Assembly (NCBI RefSeq): GCF_000060285.1 | Contig: NC_008555.1 | Span: 2,418,001-2,482,000 of the forward strand | Direction of reading: 5' to 3' | DNA length: 64,000 nt | From: Listeria welshimeri serovar 6b str. SLCC5334 | GTDB taxonomy: Bacteria > Bacillota > Bacilli > Lactobacillales > Listeriaceae | Shown here: positions 34,055-43,652 of the stretch, one piece after another | Position numbering within the stretch: the stretch's first letter is position 1 | Layout: each line of letters starts with the position of its first letter | Notes under the pieces: generated by a model | What the model saw: the letters and a program-made list of their open reading frames with translations, nothing else | Databases searched by the model: none | Told to the model about the DNA's origin: nothing | Program-made: the position numbers and the translations under genes

Positions 34055-35491
34055 TTATTTTACTAATGTCCAAATAGTGGATGTATCTGGAGTTTCACCT
34101 TTTACCCACCATTTTGCTTGGTAAGTTTTCCCACCATATGTGACTTTGTCGCCCCCATTGTATGCTTTTAAAGCGTTCCATACTTGAGTTGTTGAGCTTG
34201 CTGTTTTCCATACGTCACTTGTGTCTGGTGAATTATCTTTTGTCCACCACTGAGCTGTATACGCTATGCCATTATATACTACTTGATTTCCTGCATTATA
34301 AATTTGATCCGGTTTCCACGTATTGCTTATATCCAGTGGTTTTGTTTTCACGGTTATTTCATTACTTGCTAGCGAACGATTACCCGCTATATCTACAGCA
34401 TAGATTTTATATTTATAACTAGTATTATTTATTAGGTTTATATCTTGGAACATAGTGGATGTAGTTGTGGTGATTTTTGTATTATTACGATAGATTTCAT
34501 AGTTTTTTACTGCTACATTATCTGAAGACGCTTGCCAGCAAAGGTCAATGGCTCTATCAGTTTGGGCGTGAGACATTAAGCTCGTCGGCGCTGTTGGTGC
34601 TTCTTTGTCAGCGGCTGGCGCTTCTTTTGTTGTCACGCTAATTTTGTTTCCTAAGGCCGACTTATTTCCCGCAAAATCTTTGGCGCGGACAGTATAAGTA
34701 TAAGTAGTGTTTGCATTTACAGTATTATCCTCATAAGTAGTTGTTTGGCTTTCACCGACTACTTTTCCGTCGCGTAAAATTTCGTATCCGTTAATCCCAA
34801 CGTTATCCGTTGCGGCATTCCATTTTAAACTGACTTTATTTGCTGTTGTTGTTCCTATTAAATTAGTTGGTGCTGTTGGCGATTCTTTATCAACAACCGG
34901 AGTTACATCTGAATTTATAATATTTGCATCAATCACTTGGTAAAATGCGTTTCCTGTATCAGCAATCGACCAAACACCTAGAATAACATAATAGCCAGAT
35001 CGGTCATTTGGAATCGTTATTTGTTGCTTTGTTAGTTGGTCTGGCGTGCTACCATCTGCTGTGATTTGCGCTAATGGTTCAAATTCTGCTCTTGTTAAAG
35101 GTTTATTTGGATCCCAACCTTTTTTTGTAATAAAATATTCCCAATTGCTTGTTCTATGAGGAGCAGTGAGTGTCCATTCTACGTTTAGCGGGCCAGATTT
35201 TATATCTACCTTTGTCCAGCGATCTTGTGTTTGTTCATCTAGTAATGGGTACTTTCCGCCTCCTGCTATATTTCCATCTTGAGGACCATTTGTTGGAAAA
35301 CCTTTTGCGGCTTCGATACTTTGAGGTTCATATTCTGCCGCACCAACCCCCGTATTTATCCCTTGATTTGCTAAGTAAACTCGACTTGCCGGTTTTGATA
35401 TATATCCATGAGCTGAAACACTTGTTTCAAAAAGTACTACTGCTAATACTACAACTGCGAAAAACATCCCGATTTTTGAAAATTTCTTCAT
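34055..35491 (-). CDS. Secreted chitin-active lytic polysaccharide monooxygenase (AA10) with FnIII and CBM5/12 domains
   Basis: A 478-residue secreted protein. A signal peptide (1-27) ends at SVSA and leaves His28 as the mature N-terminus (HGYISKPASRVYL), which with the His of TAPHRTSNWEYF forms the copper histidine brace of AA10 enzymes. The catalytic domain ends near residue 200 (NAFYQVIDANI). Two fibronectin III domains follow (about 207-290 and 300-385), then two CBM5/12 chitin-binding modules (WKPDQIYNAGNQVVYNGIAY; WNALKAYNGGDKVTYGGKTY). It should oxidatively cleave chitin outside the cell. In Listeria the homologue (lmo2467) is such an enzyme and has been linked to infection; that is from memory. 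Confidence 0.93.
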   Translation of the reverse strand: MKKFSKIGMFFAVVVLAVVLFETSVSAHGYISKPASRVYLANQGINTGVGAAEYEPQSIEAAKGFPTNGPQDGNIAGGGKYPLLDEQTQDRWTKVDIKSGPLNVEWTLTAPHRTSNWEYFITKKGWDPNKPLTRAEFEPLAQITADGSTPDQLTKQQITIPNDRSGYYVILGVWSIADTGNAFYQVIDANIINSDVTPVVDKESPTAPTNLIGTTTANKVSLKWNAATDNVGINGYEILRDGKVVGESQTTTYEDNTVNANTTYTYTVRAKDFAGNKSALGNKISVTTKEAPAADKEAPTAPTSLMSHAQTDRAIDLCWQASSDNVAVKNYEIYRNNTKITTTTSTMFQDINLINNTSYKYKIYAVDIAGNRSLASNEITVKTKPLDISNTWKPDQIYNAGNQVVYNGIAYTAQWWTKDNSPDTSDVWKTASSTTQVWNALKAYNGGDKVTYGGKTYQAKWWVKGETPDTSTIWTLVK

Positions 35492-35570
35492 TTCTACACC
35501 TTCCTTTCGTTATAGTTCATTATACCTTTTTGTTTATTTTATTGAAAAGTTTATGCTTCAAACTTTATCA

Positions 35571-35600
35571 TTTGACCTAATTTGACCATTCGTGTATGAT
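35571..35600 (+). promoter_or_regulatory. clpP promoter with CtsR operator
   Basis: TTTGACC-TAA-TTTGACC (35571-35587) is the reverse of the CtsR heptad repeat GGTCAAA-N3-GGTCAAA. The first heptad contains the -35 TTGACC (35572-35577); 17 bases on is the -10 TATGAT (35595-35600). The repressor would cover the -35. Confidence 0.9.
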
Positions 35601-35648
35601 ATAAACAAAGCTAATTCAAAATTTACATTTAACAGGAGGAATCTTGAT

Positions 35649-36245
35649 ATGAACTTAATTCCAACAGTAATTGAACAAACAAGCCGTGGTGAACGCGCAT
35701 ATGACATTTATTCACGTTTATTAAAAGACAGAATTATTATGTTAGGCTCTGCAATTGATGATAACGTTGCTAACTCTATCGTTTCTCAATTATTATTCCT
35801 TGATGCACAAGATCCTGAAAAAGATATTTTCTTATATATCAATTCTCCAGGAGGAAGTATTTCAGCTGGTATGGCGATTTATGATACAATGAATTTCGTT
35901 AAAGCAGATGTGCAAACTATTGGTATGGGGATGGCTGCTTCCATGGGATCATTCTTACTAACAGCCGGTGCAAACGGTAAACGCTTTGCCTTACCAAATG
36001 CGGAAATCATGATTCACCAACCACTTGGTGGCGCTCAAGGTCAAGCAACTGAAATCGAAATTGCTGCTCGTCACATTTTGAAAATCAAAGAACGTATGAA
36101 TACTATTATGTCTGAAAAAACTGGTCAACCATATGAAGTTATTGCTCGTGATACAGATCGTGATAATTTCATGACTGCTCAAGAAGCAAAAGATTACGGC
36201 TTAATTGATGATATCATCGTAAACAAAGCTGGCTTAAAGGGCTAA
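35649..36245 (+). CDS. clpP: ATP-dependent Clp protease proteolytic subunit
   Basis: A 198-residue serine protease forming the tetradecameric Clp chamber, served by ClpC/ClpX/ClpE ATPases. The catalytic triad is Ser98 (GMAASMGSF), His123 (MIHQPLGG) and an Asp in ARDTDRDNF (about 172). The start is ATG 35649 after AGGAGGA; the frame is open upstream but earlier starts lie within the promoter. Single gene with CtsR control upstream and a terminator downstream, as in other Firmicutes. This is the main ClpP (ClpP2 type) of Listeria, needed for stress survival. Confidence 0.97.
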   Translation: MNLIPTVIEQTSRGERAYDIYSRLLKDRIIMLGSAIDDNVANSIVSQLLFLDAQDPEKDIFLYINSPGGSISAGMAIYDTMNFVKADVQTIGMGMAASMGSFLLTAGANGKRFALPNAEIMIHQPLGGAQGQATEIEIAARHILKIKERMNTIMSEKTGQPYEVIARDTDRDNFMTAQEAKDYGLIDDIIVNKAGLKG

Positions 36246-36252
36246 TAACTAT

Positions 36253-36287
36253 AAAAAGTGGGTTTGCAATTGCAAACCCACTTTTTT
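36253..36287 (+). terminator. Terminator of clpP
   Basis: AAAAAGTGGGTTTGC / GCAAACCCACTTTTTT, a perfect stem with T-run. It can also serve the convergent permease gene. Confidence 0.88.
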
Positions 36288-36293
36288 GTTGCC

Positions 36294-37685
36294 TTATTTT
36301 AAACGTAGCTCAGAATGTCTTCGTCCATAAAATACATAAACAATAATACCTAATATAAACCAAATCGCAAATGCAATCCAAGTTGTTTTAGATAAATTGA
36401 GCATTAAATATACACAAAGCAAAAACGAAAGCGCTGGTACTACAGGATAAAAAGGTGTCTTAAAGCCTTTTTGATTAAGTTCAGGATTACGACGTAAAAA
36501 GAAAATCCCTACTGAAACCATCGCAAAAGCAAAGAGTGTACCAATGTTAATTAATTGCGCTAAATCTTCCATTGGCACAGTAGACGCAATTAAGCCCATA
36601 ACTGTAGCAAATATCATTGTATTTCTAACCGGCGTGTCATTTTTACTAATTTTTGAAAATGATTTTGGGAGTAATCCGTCACGTCCCATTGCGAATAGTA
36701 ATCTTGTTCCGCCATAAGACATAACTAGTACTACGGTTGTCATCCCAACAATTGCTCCAACTGAAAGTAGACCCGCAATCCAGTTTTGATTAATGGCTTG
36801 AAGCGCAAAGGCAACAGGTGCACTAACTCCAACTAAATCAGTGTAAGGAACAACTCCTGTAAGCACTGCTGATAGTAAAATGTATAACAATGTACAAACG
36901 GCTAAAGAAGAAATAATTCCGATTGGCATATTCTTCTGTGGGTTTTTCACTTCTTCGGCAGCACTAGAAACGGCATCAAAACCGATATAAGCAAAGAAAA
37001 CAGTAGAGGCTCCAGTAATGACCCCTTGCACACCAAATGGCAAGAACGGGGTCCAATTATCTGGTTTCACATAAAATGCACCTACGATAATAAATAAGAC
37101 AACAACTGCAATTTTCACTAAAACCATAATATTATTTACTCTCGTAGATTCGCGAATACCAAAACTAAGTAAAATCCCAATGATCATTACTACTGCGAAG
37201 GCTAATAAATCAAAATAAGTCCCCGCACTTGGGTTATAAGCAGATGAAATAACTGTTGGAATGTGCAAATCAAATCCCGCTAATAAACTTTTCATGTAAG
37301 ATGACCAGCCACTCGCAATTGCTGCAACCGCTAGACCATATTCTAAAATAAGCGACCAGCCAAGAATCCATGCAATTCCTTCACCAAAAACGTGATAGCT
37401 ATATGTATAAGCACTACCAGCAACTGGTAATTTAGATGCAAATTCTGAATAACAAAGCGCTGCTAAACAACAAGCAATTCCCGCAATAATAAAAGAGATT
37501 ATAATTCCTGGTCCTGCAATAACAGAAGCGACCTGCCCTGGAAGAATAAATATCCCTCCACCAACAACTGCTCCCACTCCAAGCATCGTTAAATCAAAAG
37601 CTCCTAAAGTTTTATTCAAATGATGCTTATCTGTCGCTGGATTATGAAAATTCTTTTTTCTGAAAAAAGAATTAACTTTTGTCAT
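36294..37685 (-). CDS. APC-family amino-acid permease (YfnA/CAT type)
   Basis: A 463-residue permease with about 12 transmembrane helices of the amino acid-polyamine-organocation family. The N-terminus is LGAFDLTMLGVGAVVGGGIFILPG with the unwound TM1 GVGAVVGGGIF motif that binds the substrate amino group, and the conserved AYIGFDAVSSAAEEVKNP lies in the middle. It belongs to the cationic amino-acid transporter branch (YfnA-like) but the substrate is not certain. A CodY-like box and a palindrome lie upstream, suggesting nutrient control. Confidence 0.88.
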   Translation of the reverse strand: MTKVNSFFRKKNFHNPATDKHHLNKTLGAFDLTMLGVGAVVGGGIFILPGQVASVIAGPGIIISFIIAGIACCLAALCYSEFASKLPVAGSAYTYSYHVFGEGIAWILGWSLILEYGLAVAAIASGWSSYMKSLLAGFDLHIPTVISSAYNPSAGTYFDLLAFAVVMIIGILLSFGIRESTRVNNIMVLVKIAVVVLFIIVGAFYVKPDNWTPFLPFGVQGVITGASTVFFAYIGFDAVSSAAEEVKNPQKNMPIGIISSLAVCTLLYILLSAVLTGVVPYTDLVGVSAPVAFALQAINQNWIAGLLSVGAIVGMTTVVLVMSYGGTRLLFAMGRDGLLPKSFSKISKNDTPVRNTMIFATVMGLIASTVPMEDLAQLINIGTLFAFAMVSVGIFFLRRNPELNQKGFKTPFYPVVPALSFLLCVYLMLNLSKTTWIAFAIWFILGIIVYVFYGRRHSELRLK

Positions 37686-37709
37686 AAAGATTCCTCCTTC
37701 TTAAATTCC

Positions 37710-37724
37710 AATTTTCAGTTAATT
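37710..37724. promoter_or_regulatory. CodY-like box upstream of the permease gene
   Basis: AATTTTCAGTTAATT matches the CodY consensus AATTTTCWGAAAATT at 13 of 15 positions. It lies 25-39 bases before the permease start codon. Confidence 0.5.
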
Positions 37725-37806
37725 AATATGTGTATTTTTAAACTAACTAGAAAACTATTATTCATACTACCATAAACAGACTAAAAAATATACAACATCG
37801 GTATAA

Positions 37807-37857
37807 ATTTAACTAAAAAATTCAAATCTTGAATATGATTGTTTTTTTAGTTTAAAA
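37807..37857. repeat. Nested AT-rich inverted repeat
   Basis: TTTAACTAAAAAA and TTTTTTTAGTTTAAA are near-complementary arms enclosing a second perfect palindrome ATTCAA-ATC-TTGAAT. It lies upstream of the permease gene. It could be an operator or an unusual terminator. Confidence 0.5.
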
Positions 37858-37876
37858 CTATACTTGATGCATGTAA

Positions 37877-37914
37877 TAAAAAAAGCTGAAAACCAATTTA
37901 ATGGTTTTCAGCTT
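37877..37914 (-). terminator. Terminator of namA
   Basis: AAGCTGAAAACCA / TGGTTTTCAGCTT, a perfect 13-bp stem ending in seven T on the minus strand. Confidence 0.9.
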
Positions 37915-37919
37915 AAGCT

Positions 37920-38936
37920 TTATTTCCAAGCTCTGGAATATTGTTTTGGTCCTTCAATAGTTTCCCCTAAAGACAGTGCTGCATCTTTAGCAAAATACGG
38001 ATTACGTAATAGTTCTCGGCCGATAATAATTAAATCTGCACGTTCATTACATAAAATTTCTTCTGCTTGCTCGCCGCGTGTGATAAGTCCTAGTACGCCT
38101 GTCGCAATTCCAGCCCCGCGACGGATTTCATCAGCGAATGGCACCTGATAACCCGGAAAAACTGGCGGTGCTACATTAACTAATCCACCTGTACTTACAT
38201 CAATTAATTCCACACCATCTGCTTTCATCCATTTTGCAAAAGGAATATAATCTTCTAATTGTAAGCCACCATGTGCATAATCAGTTGCAGAAACTCGAAC
38301 AATAATAGGTCCATCCCATACTTCTTTAACTGCTTTTATAATGTCACTCAAAATTTTGTAACGGTTACCAGCAGGACCACCGTAATTATCTTCCCGACGA
38401 TTCGTAATTGGCGATAAAAATTGATGAATTAAATAACCATGAGCTGCATGAATTTCGATTACATCAAAACCAGCTTCTTTGGCTCTATAAGCGGCACGTT
38501 TAAAATCAGCAACAACTTCTTTAATCGCTTCTTTTGTAAGTTCTACTGGTTTTGCAGATTTTTCGTCATAAGCAATAGCAGAAGGCGCAACTATTTCACC
38601 TGGTAAAACAGCTTTTCGACCAGCATGTGCTAACTGAATTCCTGCTTTTGCACCATGAGAATGAAGTCCATCTACTAAATGTTTTAGAGCTGGTACTTGT
38701 TCATCATTCCATAAACCTAAGTCAAACTCAGAAATCCGCCCTACTTCTTGAACCGCAGTAGCTTCTAATATCACAAGTCCGGTACCGCCGGCTGCTCGAG
38801 AAACGTAATGCGCAAAATGAAAGTCTGTCGCAATCCCGTCTTTATTTTCTACTGAATACATACACATTGGTGACATAACGATTCTGTTTTTTAATGTTAC
38901 ATCTTTTAATTTATATTCTGAAAATAATTTTGACAT
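37920..38936 (-). CDS. namA: NADPH dehydrogenase (old yellow enzyme, YqjM type)
   Basis: A 338-residue FMN-dependent ene-reductase TIM barrel. It has MSPMCMYSVENKDG near the N-terminus with the Cys that tunes FMN, QLAHAGRKA, IHAAHGYLIHQFLSP with the substrate-binding His pair, NRREDNYGG and the C-terminal IIGRELLRNP. It reduces activated C=C bonds of enals, quinones or nitro compounds with NADPH in stress. The start is ATG 38936, where AAAAGGATG lies ten bases upstream; the longer frame begins inside that site. In EGD-e I remember an internalin-like gene (lmo2470) between the permease and this gene; here there is none. Confidence 0.92.
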   Translation of the reverse strand: MSKLFSEYKLKDVTLKNRIVMSPMCMYSVENKDGIATDFHFAHYVSRAAGGTGLVILEATAVQEVGRISEFDLGLWNDEQVPALKHLVDGLHSHGAKAGIQLAHAGRKAVLPGEIVAPSAIAYDEKSAKPVELTKEAIKEVVADFKRAAYRAKEAGFDVIEIHAAHGYLIHQFLSPITNRREDNYGGPAGNRYKILSDIIKAVKEVWDGPIIVRVSATDYAHGGLQLEDYIPFAKWMKADGVELIDVSTGGLVNVAPPVFPGYQVPFADEIRRGAGIATGVLGLITRGEQAEEILCNERADLIIIGRELLRNPYFAKDAALSLGETIEGPKQYSRAWK

Positions 38937-38961
38937 TCTAATTCGCATCCTTTTCTTTTAA

Positions 38962-39933
38962 TTAACTATTACTAACTTTTAAACCTACTTGCGAAGGAGT
39001 TTCTCCGCTTCTAAGACGTTCTGCAATTTGATCTAGTTTGCGAAGACGATGGTTAATACCTGATTTACTCACTTGACCAGTGGTTAGCATTTCACCCAGC
39101 TCTTTTAAAGTGACATCCTCATTAGCTATCCGAAGCGCCGCAATTTCACGCAGGCGCTCTGGTAAAGCCTCCAGTCCGACAGTTGATTGAATGTATTTAA
39201 TATTATCAATTTGTCTAACTGCGGCATTAATAGTTTTATTGAGGTTTGCTGTTTCGCAGTTCACTAACCTGTTCACTGAATTCCGCATATCGCGCATAAT
39301 TCGAACATCTTCAAAATGGAGAAGTGCACTAGTTGCTCCGATAATACTCAAGAATTCCGTGATTTTCTCTGCTTCTTTTAAATAGGTAATAAAACCATTT
39401 TTGCGTTCCAGTGTACGCGCGTTAAGATCGAATTGATTCATTAGAGCGCAAATCGCCTCATTATGCTCTTCATAAACAGAAAAAATTTCTAAGTGATAGG
39501 AAGAAGTTTCCGGATTATTAACTGATCCACTCGCCAAAAAGGCTCCACGCAAATAAGCACGCTTGGCACTTCTCTTCTTAACAAATCCCCTATCAATGGA
39601 CTTGGTAAACGTCATTGGTGGTTCGAGGATACGTAAATCTTCTAGAATCCCTCGTGTACCAGACTTCAATCGAACAATATAAACATTATTTTTTTTCAAT
39701 TTCATTTTGCGACGTACAAGAAGTTCAATGGGTACTTCATATAAATCTTTCAGCAATTGATACATTCGTCTAGCTATGGCTGCATTCTCCGTTTGGACAT
39801 CCATTATAACTAATTGATTCGAAAACGAGATTGCACCATTCATTCGAATAAAAGCTGCGAGTTCCACTTTTGCATCGCTATCACTTACGTCCATATGAGT
39901 TAATTCTTTTTTGGTTTCCGATGCAAATGACAT
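38962..39933 (-). CDS. whiA: DNA-binding protein WhiA
   Basis: A 323-residue protein with an N-terminal LAGLIDADG-like homing-endonuclease fold that lacks nuclease residues (about 1-220, including [21 protein letters not shown]) and a C-terminal HTH ([29 protein letters not shown]). WhiA influences cell division and chromosome segregation in Bacillus and sporulation in Streptomyces. It is the last gene of the conserved rapZ-yvcK-whiA cluster, seven bases after yvcK. Confidence 0.95.
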   Translation of the reverse strand: MSFASETKKELTHMDVSDSDAKVELAAFIRMNGAISFSNQLVIMDVQTENAAIARRMYQLLKDLYEVPIELLVRRKMKLKKNNVYIVRLKSGTRGILEDLRILEPPMTFTKSIDRGFVKKRSAKRAYLRGAFLASGSVNNPETSSYHLEIFSVYEEHNEAICALMNQFDLNARTLERKNGFITYLKEAEKITEFLSIIGATSALLHFEDVRIMRDMRNSVNRLVNCETANLNKTINAAVRQIDNIKYIQSTVGLEALPERLREIAALRIANEDVTLKELGEMLTTGQVSKSGINHRLRKLDQIAERLRSGETPSQVGLKVSNS

Positions 39934-39940
39934 GGCTTAC

Positions 39941-40909
39941 TCACTCCTTTTCGTTATTTTTATTAGGTAACATCGCTAAAAGCGCATCCGCCACCTTTTC
40001 AGCAGCATGACGCACTAAGCCATCCTCTGTCGAAAGAAAATCTTGATAAATGGCTTCTACGCCAAGTTTTTCCATTTCTTTTGCGTTATGCTCTACTTGC
40101 GCAACATCTTCTGGAAATAGTAATTCCTTTGGCACTGTAGTTGTATTAATTAATGTTTTATCAATAAAAGATTTACCGACATGTTCATGGATAACTTTAA
40201 TATGGTCAGCATCTGAGAAAAAGTCCGTTTCTCCAATTTGCGTTAAAATGTTCGTAATATATACTTTTGGAGCCTTACTTGCGGTAATTTCATCTGCTAA
40301 TTCAGCTAAAAGTAAATTAGGTAAAATACTCGTATATAAACTTCCAGGACCAATAACAATCAAGTCTGCTTCTTTAACAGCTTCTACAGCCGTTGGATAA
40401 GGCTTCACATTTTCCGGCTCAATAAAAACACGATTAATATGTTTTCCTTGTAGTGGAATAAGGGACTCACCGTGAACGATAGAACCATCTTCCATTTCAG
40501 CATTCAAAATGAGGGGTTGGTCTGTCGCTGGGATAACTTTTCCACGGATTTTAAGTACTGTAGCAAGTACATTTATTGCATCTACATAACTATCATTTAG
40601 CTGCGATAAAGCAGTCAAAATCAAATTTCCAATGACATGCCCTGATAAATCGCCATCTACTGCAAAACGATATTGAAATAATTCAACTACACGCGGGTCA
40701 ACATTAGATAAAGCAAGCATCACATTACGGATATCTCCAGGAGGAAGCACATCCATTTGCTCACGAATTTTACCAGAACTGCCTCCATCATCAGCTACAG
40801 TAACAATCGCAGTTAAATGGATATCTTTTTTCTTAAGTCCTTTTAAAACCACAGGGAGACCAGTTCCGCCGCCTATTACGACTACTTTTGGCTTCGTTTC
40901 TTTACTCAT
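39941..40909 (-). CDS. yvcK: Gluconeogenesis factor YvcK/GlmR family
   Basis: A 322-residue protein of the CofD/UPF0052 fold. It starts VVVIGGGTGLPVVLKGLKKK, with further motifs VTVADDGGSSGKIREQM, PPGDIRNVMLALS, GHVIGNLILTAL and GPGSLYTSILPNLL. YvcK (GlmR) binds UDP-GlcNAc and promotes amino-sugar synthesis through GlmS, supporting cell-wall synthesis during gluconeogenic growth. In Listeria it is needed for envelope stress survival. One base separates it from rapZ. Confidence 0.93.
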   Translation of the reverse strand: MSKETKPKVVVIGGGTGLPVVLKGLKKKDIHLTAIVTVADDGGSSGKIREQMDVLPPGDIRNVMLALSNVDPRVVELFQYRFAVDGDLSGHVIGNLILTALSQLNDSYVDAINVLATVLKIRGKVIPATDQPLILNAEMEDGSIVHGESLIPLQGKHINRVFIEPENVKPYPTAVEAVKEADLIVIGPGSLYTSILPNLLLAELADEITASKAPKVYITNILTQIGETDFFSDADHIKVIHEHVGKSFIDKTLINTTTVPKELLFPEDVAQVEHNAKEMEKLGVEAIYQDFLSTEDGLVRHAAEKVADALLAMLPNKNNEKE

Positions 40910-40910
40910 A

Positions 40911-41786
40911 TTAACGACCCTTTCTACGTTTCATATCTCGGTGTGAAATCGTTGTCTCATATTTTTGTTGGATAGCTTTGCCAACATATTCCGTTAAAGC
41001 CACAGAACGATGCTGCCCTCCTGTACATCCAATAGCAATCACGAGCTGTGTTTTTCCTTCTCGTTTGTAAAAAGGCAGTGTAAACATCAATAAATCAATT
41101 AATTTATCTAAAAAGGCCCCCGTTTCTGGCCATTTCATTACATATTCATAAACATCCTTATCAAGACCTGTCAGCGGGCGCATTTTGTCGATATAATGCG
41201 GATTTGGTAAGAAACGAACATCAAATACTAAATCTGCATCAATTGGAATGCCATATTTGAAACCAAATGACATTAATTGCACATTGAAAACGTCTTTATC
41301 TTCCGTTTGGAACTCATTATTAATTCGCTCTCGTAACTCACGCGGCGCCATATTCGAAGTATTAATTACTAATTGTGAGCGCCCTTTTAAATCGCTTAGC
41401 AGTTCGCGCTCCGCATTAATTCCATCAAGCACAGAACCATTTGGCTCCAGTGGATGATGACGACGAGTTTCTTTATAACGCGAAACAAGCACCTTATCAT
41501 CCGCCTCTAAAAAGAGAATTTTCGTTGTTATAAAATTGGTATTATCTAACTCATCAAGTGCTGGTTCAATAGAATCAAAAAATTCTCGTCCACGAAGGTC
41601 CATTACGAGCGCGATTTTGTCCATCTTGTCGCTTTCTTTCATCAACTCCCAGAATTTCGGAAGTAAACTTGGCGGTAAATTATCTACACAAAAATAACCG
41701 AGATCTTCTAAAGACTGCATTGCAACTGTTTTTCCTGCCCCAGACATCCCAGTAATGATTACTAATTTTAATTGTTTAGAAGCCAT
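40911..41786 (-). CDS. rapZ: RapZ/YvcJ-type nucleotide-binding protein
   Basis: A 291-residue P-loop protein. Walker A is [10 protein letters not shown] (about 13-22), [10 protein letters not shown] is a Walker-B-like segment, and the C-terminal domain has [17 protein letters not shown] and [10 protein letters not shown]. In enterics RapZ directs decay of the GlmZ/GlmY small RNAs; in Firmicutes YvcJ hydrolyses GTP and affects competence. The start at 41786 follows AAAGGATGAGG, seven codons inside the longest frame. First gene of rapZ-yvcK-whiA. Confidence 0.93.
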   Translation of the reverse strand: MASKQLKLVIITGMSGAGKTVAMQSLEDLGYFCVDNLPPSLLPKFWELMKESDKMDKIALVMDLRGREFFDSIEPALDELDNTNFITTKILFLEADDKVLVSRYKETRRHHPLEPNGSVLDGINAERELLSDLKGRSQLVINTSNMAPRELRERINNEFQTEDKDVFNVQLMSFGFKYGIPIDADLVFDVRFLPNPHYIDKMRPLTGLDKDVYEYVMKWPETGAFLDKLIDLLMFTLPFYKREGKTQLVIAIGCTGGQHRSVALTEYVGKAIQQKYETTISHRDMKRRKGR

Positions 41787-41847
41787 ATATGCCTCATCCT
41801 TTCGCACAAATAATATCTACCTTTCATTTTAGCACACTTCTCACTAG

Positions 41848-41889
41848 AAAATCCCAGAAAAGTCTCTAAATAGAGTTTCCGGGATTTTT
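41848..41889 (-). terminator. Terminator of the phosphoglucomutase gene
   Basis: AAAATCCCAGAAA pairs with TTTCCGGGATTTTT around a loop containing CTCTAAATAGAG; a TTTTC tract follows on the minus strand. Confidence 0.65.
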
Positions 41890-41894
41890 CTTTT

Positions 41895-43625
41895 TTATGC
41901 TTCGATATATTGCATTAAATCAGCTTTTATTTTTTCTAGTTTCTGCGTACTTTCTTCTTCATTTTCACCAAGGATACTAAAATAGAATTTGATTTTCGGC
42001 TCTGTGCCTGATGGACGTAAACAGAACCACGAACCATCTTCCAAATAACATTTAATAACATCAGCAGTTGGTAAATGAATTACCTCTGTTTTGCCCGTTT
42101 TAATCCAAGTAGTTTCACTTCTCAAATAATCTTCTGCGCGCTCGATGCGGAAACCTCCCATACTTGTTGGAAGCTGTTCGCGGAAGCCACTTGTAATTTC
42201 TTTAATGCGTTCTGAACCATCTTTTCCACTCAAAGTAAGTGAAACTAAATCTTCTTTATAATAACCAAATTCTGCATAAATTTTCTCTAAATCTTCAAGT
42301 AAAGTCCGACCTTCCGTTTTGCTAACAAGTGCCACTTCGGAAATTGCAAGAACTGCTTGAATAGCATCTTTGTCACGCGTGAACGGCTTAACCATGTAGC
42401 CATTACTTTCTTCATATCCAAACTCAAATGTATGCGTACCAGTCTCTTCAAAATGTTTGATTTGTTCTGCGATAAATTTGAAACCTGTTAACACTTCAAT
42501 CATTTCCACACCAAAATGTTTCGCGATTTCTGTTCCAAGATTACTCGTTACAATTGATTTCAATACAGCTGCATTTGCTGGCAACTCATTCTGCGCTTTC
42601 TTTTGTTTTAACAAGTAATGTAAAATAATCGCACCAATTTGATTTCCTGATAAAATCTCGTATTCACCGTCTTTATTACGCACAGCGACACCTAAACGAT
42701 CAGCATCTGGGTCTGTTCCTACTAAAATATCTCCACCAAATTTCTTACCATATTCAATCGCTAGTAAAAATGCTTCCTTATTCTCAGGATTAGGTGATTT
42801 CACTGTTCCAAAATCTGGGTCATTGACAAATTGCTCTTCTACTTTGACAATATTGGTGAAACCGACACTCTGAAGCGCAGGAACGCCAAGGATCCCACCT
42901 GTCCCATGTAGCGGCGTGAAAACAATTTTCAAATCTTGGCCGTGCTGCTCCACAAGCTCATTATTCACGATTACTTCTTTTAATTTTTCCAAATATGGTC
43001 GATCCACTTTTTCACTAATTACTTCAAGTAAGCCATTTTTAATTAATTCATCTTGGTTCGCCACTTCTACAGAAAAAATATCATCCACTGCATTGATGTA
43101 ATCTATGACTGCACTTGCGCCATTCGGAGGCATTTGCCCACCATCTTCACCATAAATTTTATAGCCGTTATATTCTGGCGGATTATGACTTGCAGTAATA
43201 ACAATTCCACCAAACGCATTTAAAAAACGAACCGCAAAAGAAAGTTCAGGAGTTGGTCGAAGTGCATCAAAAACATAACTTTTAACACCATGATGACCCA
43301 AAACTGCTGCTGATTCAAAGGCAAACTCTCGTGACATATGACGAGGATCATAAGCAATAACAATTCCGCGTTTCTTAGCCTCTTCTCCATTTTCAGCCAC
43401 AAATTGTGCCAAACCATATGAAGCTTTCCGGATAGTATAAATGTTCATTCGGTTTGTTCCCGCGCCAAGCACCCCGCGCATTCCAGCTGTCCCAAATTCC
43501 ATATTCCGATAAAAACTATCTTCTAATTCTTTTTCATCAGACGCAATGTTATTTAATTGATTCTTGAGTGAATCATCTAAAACTTTATTATTGGACCATT
43601 TTTGATACTCTTCTCTCCAGTTCAT
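41895..43625 (-). CDS. pgcA: Phosphoglucomutase/phosphomannomutase
   Basis: A 576-residue alpha-phosphohexomutase, interconverting glucose 6- and glucose 1-phosphate and so feeding UDP-glucose and glycosylated teichoic acids. Motifs: GTAGMRGVLGAGTNRMN, the phosphoserine loop GIVITASHNPPEYNGYK (Ser near 145), the metal loop VGTDPDADRLGVAV, the sugar loop FGYEESNGYM and the phosphate-binding RPSGTEPKIKFYF. It heads the pgcA-galM-galE group of sugar genes on the minus strand. Confidence 0.94.
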   Translation of the reverse strand: MNWREEYQKWSNNKVLDDSLKNQLNNIASDEKELEDSFYRNMEFGTAGMRGVLGAGTNRMNIYTIRKASYGLAQFVAENGEEAKKRGIVIAYDPRHMSREFAFESAAVLGHHGVKSYVFDALRPTPELSFAVRFLNAFGGIVITASHNPPEYNGYKIYGEDGGQMPPNGASAVIDYINAVDDIFSVEVANQDELIKNGLLEVISEKVDRPYLEKLKEVIVNNELVEQHGQDLKIVFTPLHGTGGILGVPALQSVGFTNIVKVEEQFVNDPDFGTVKSPNPENKEAFLLAIEYGKKFGGDILVGTDPDADRLGVAVRNKDGEYEILSGNQIGAIILHYLLKQKKAQNELPANAAVLKSIVTSNLGTEIAKHFGVEMIEVLTGFKFIAEQIKHFEETGTHTFEFGYEESNGYMVKPFTRDKDAIQAVLAISEVALVSKTEGRTLLEDLEKIYAEFGYYKEDLVSLTLSGKDGSERIKEITSGFREQLPTSMGGFRIERAEDYLRSETTWIKTGKTEVIHLPTADVIKCYLEDGSWFCLRPSGTEPKIKFYFSILGENEEESTQKLEKIKADLMQYIEA

Positions 43626-43652
43626 TTTTCAACATTCCTCCAATTTAATGAT

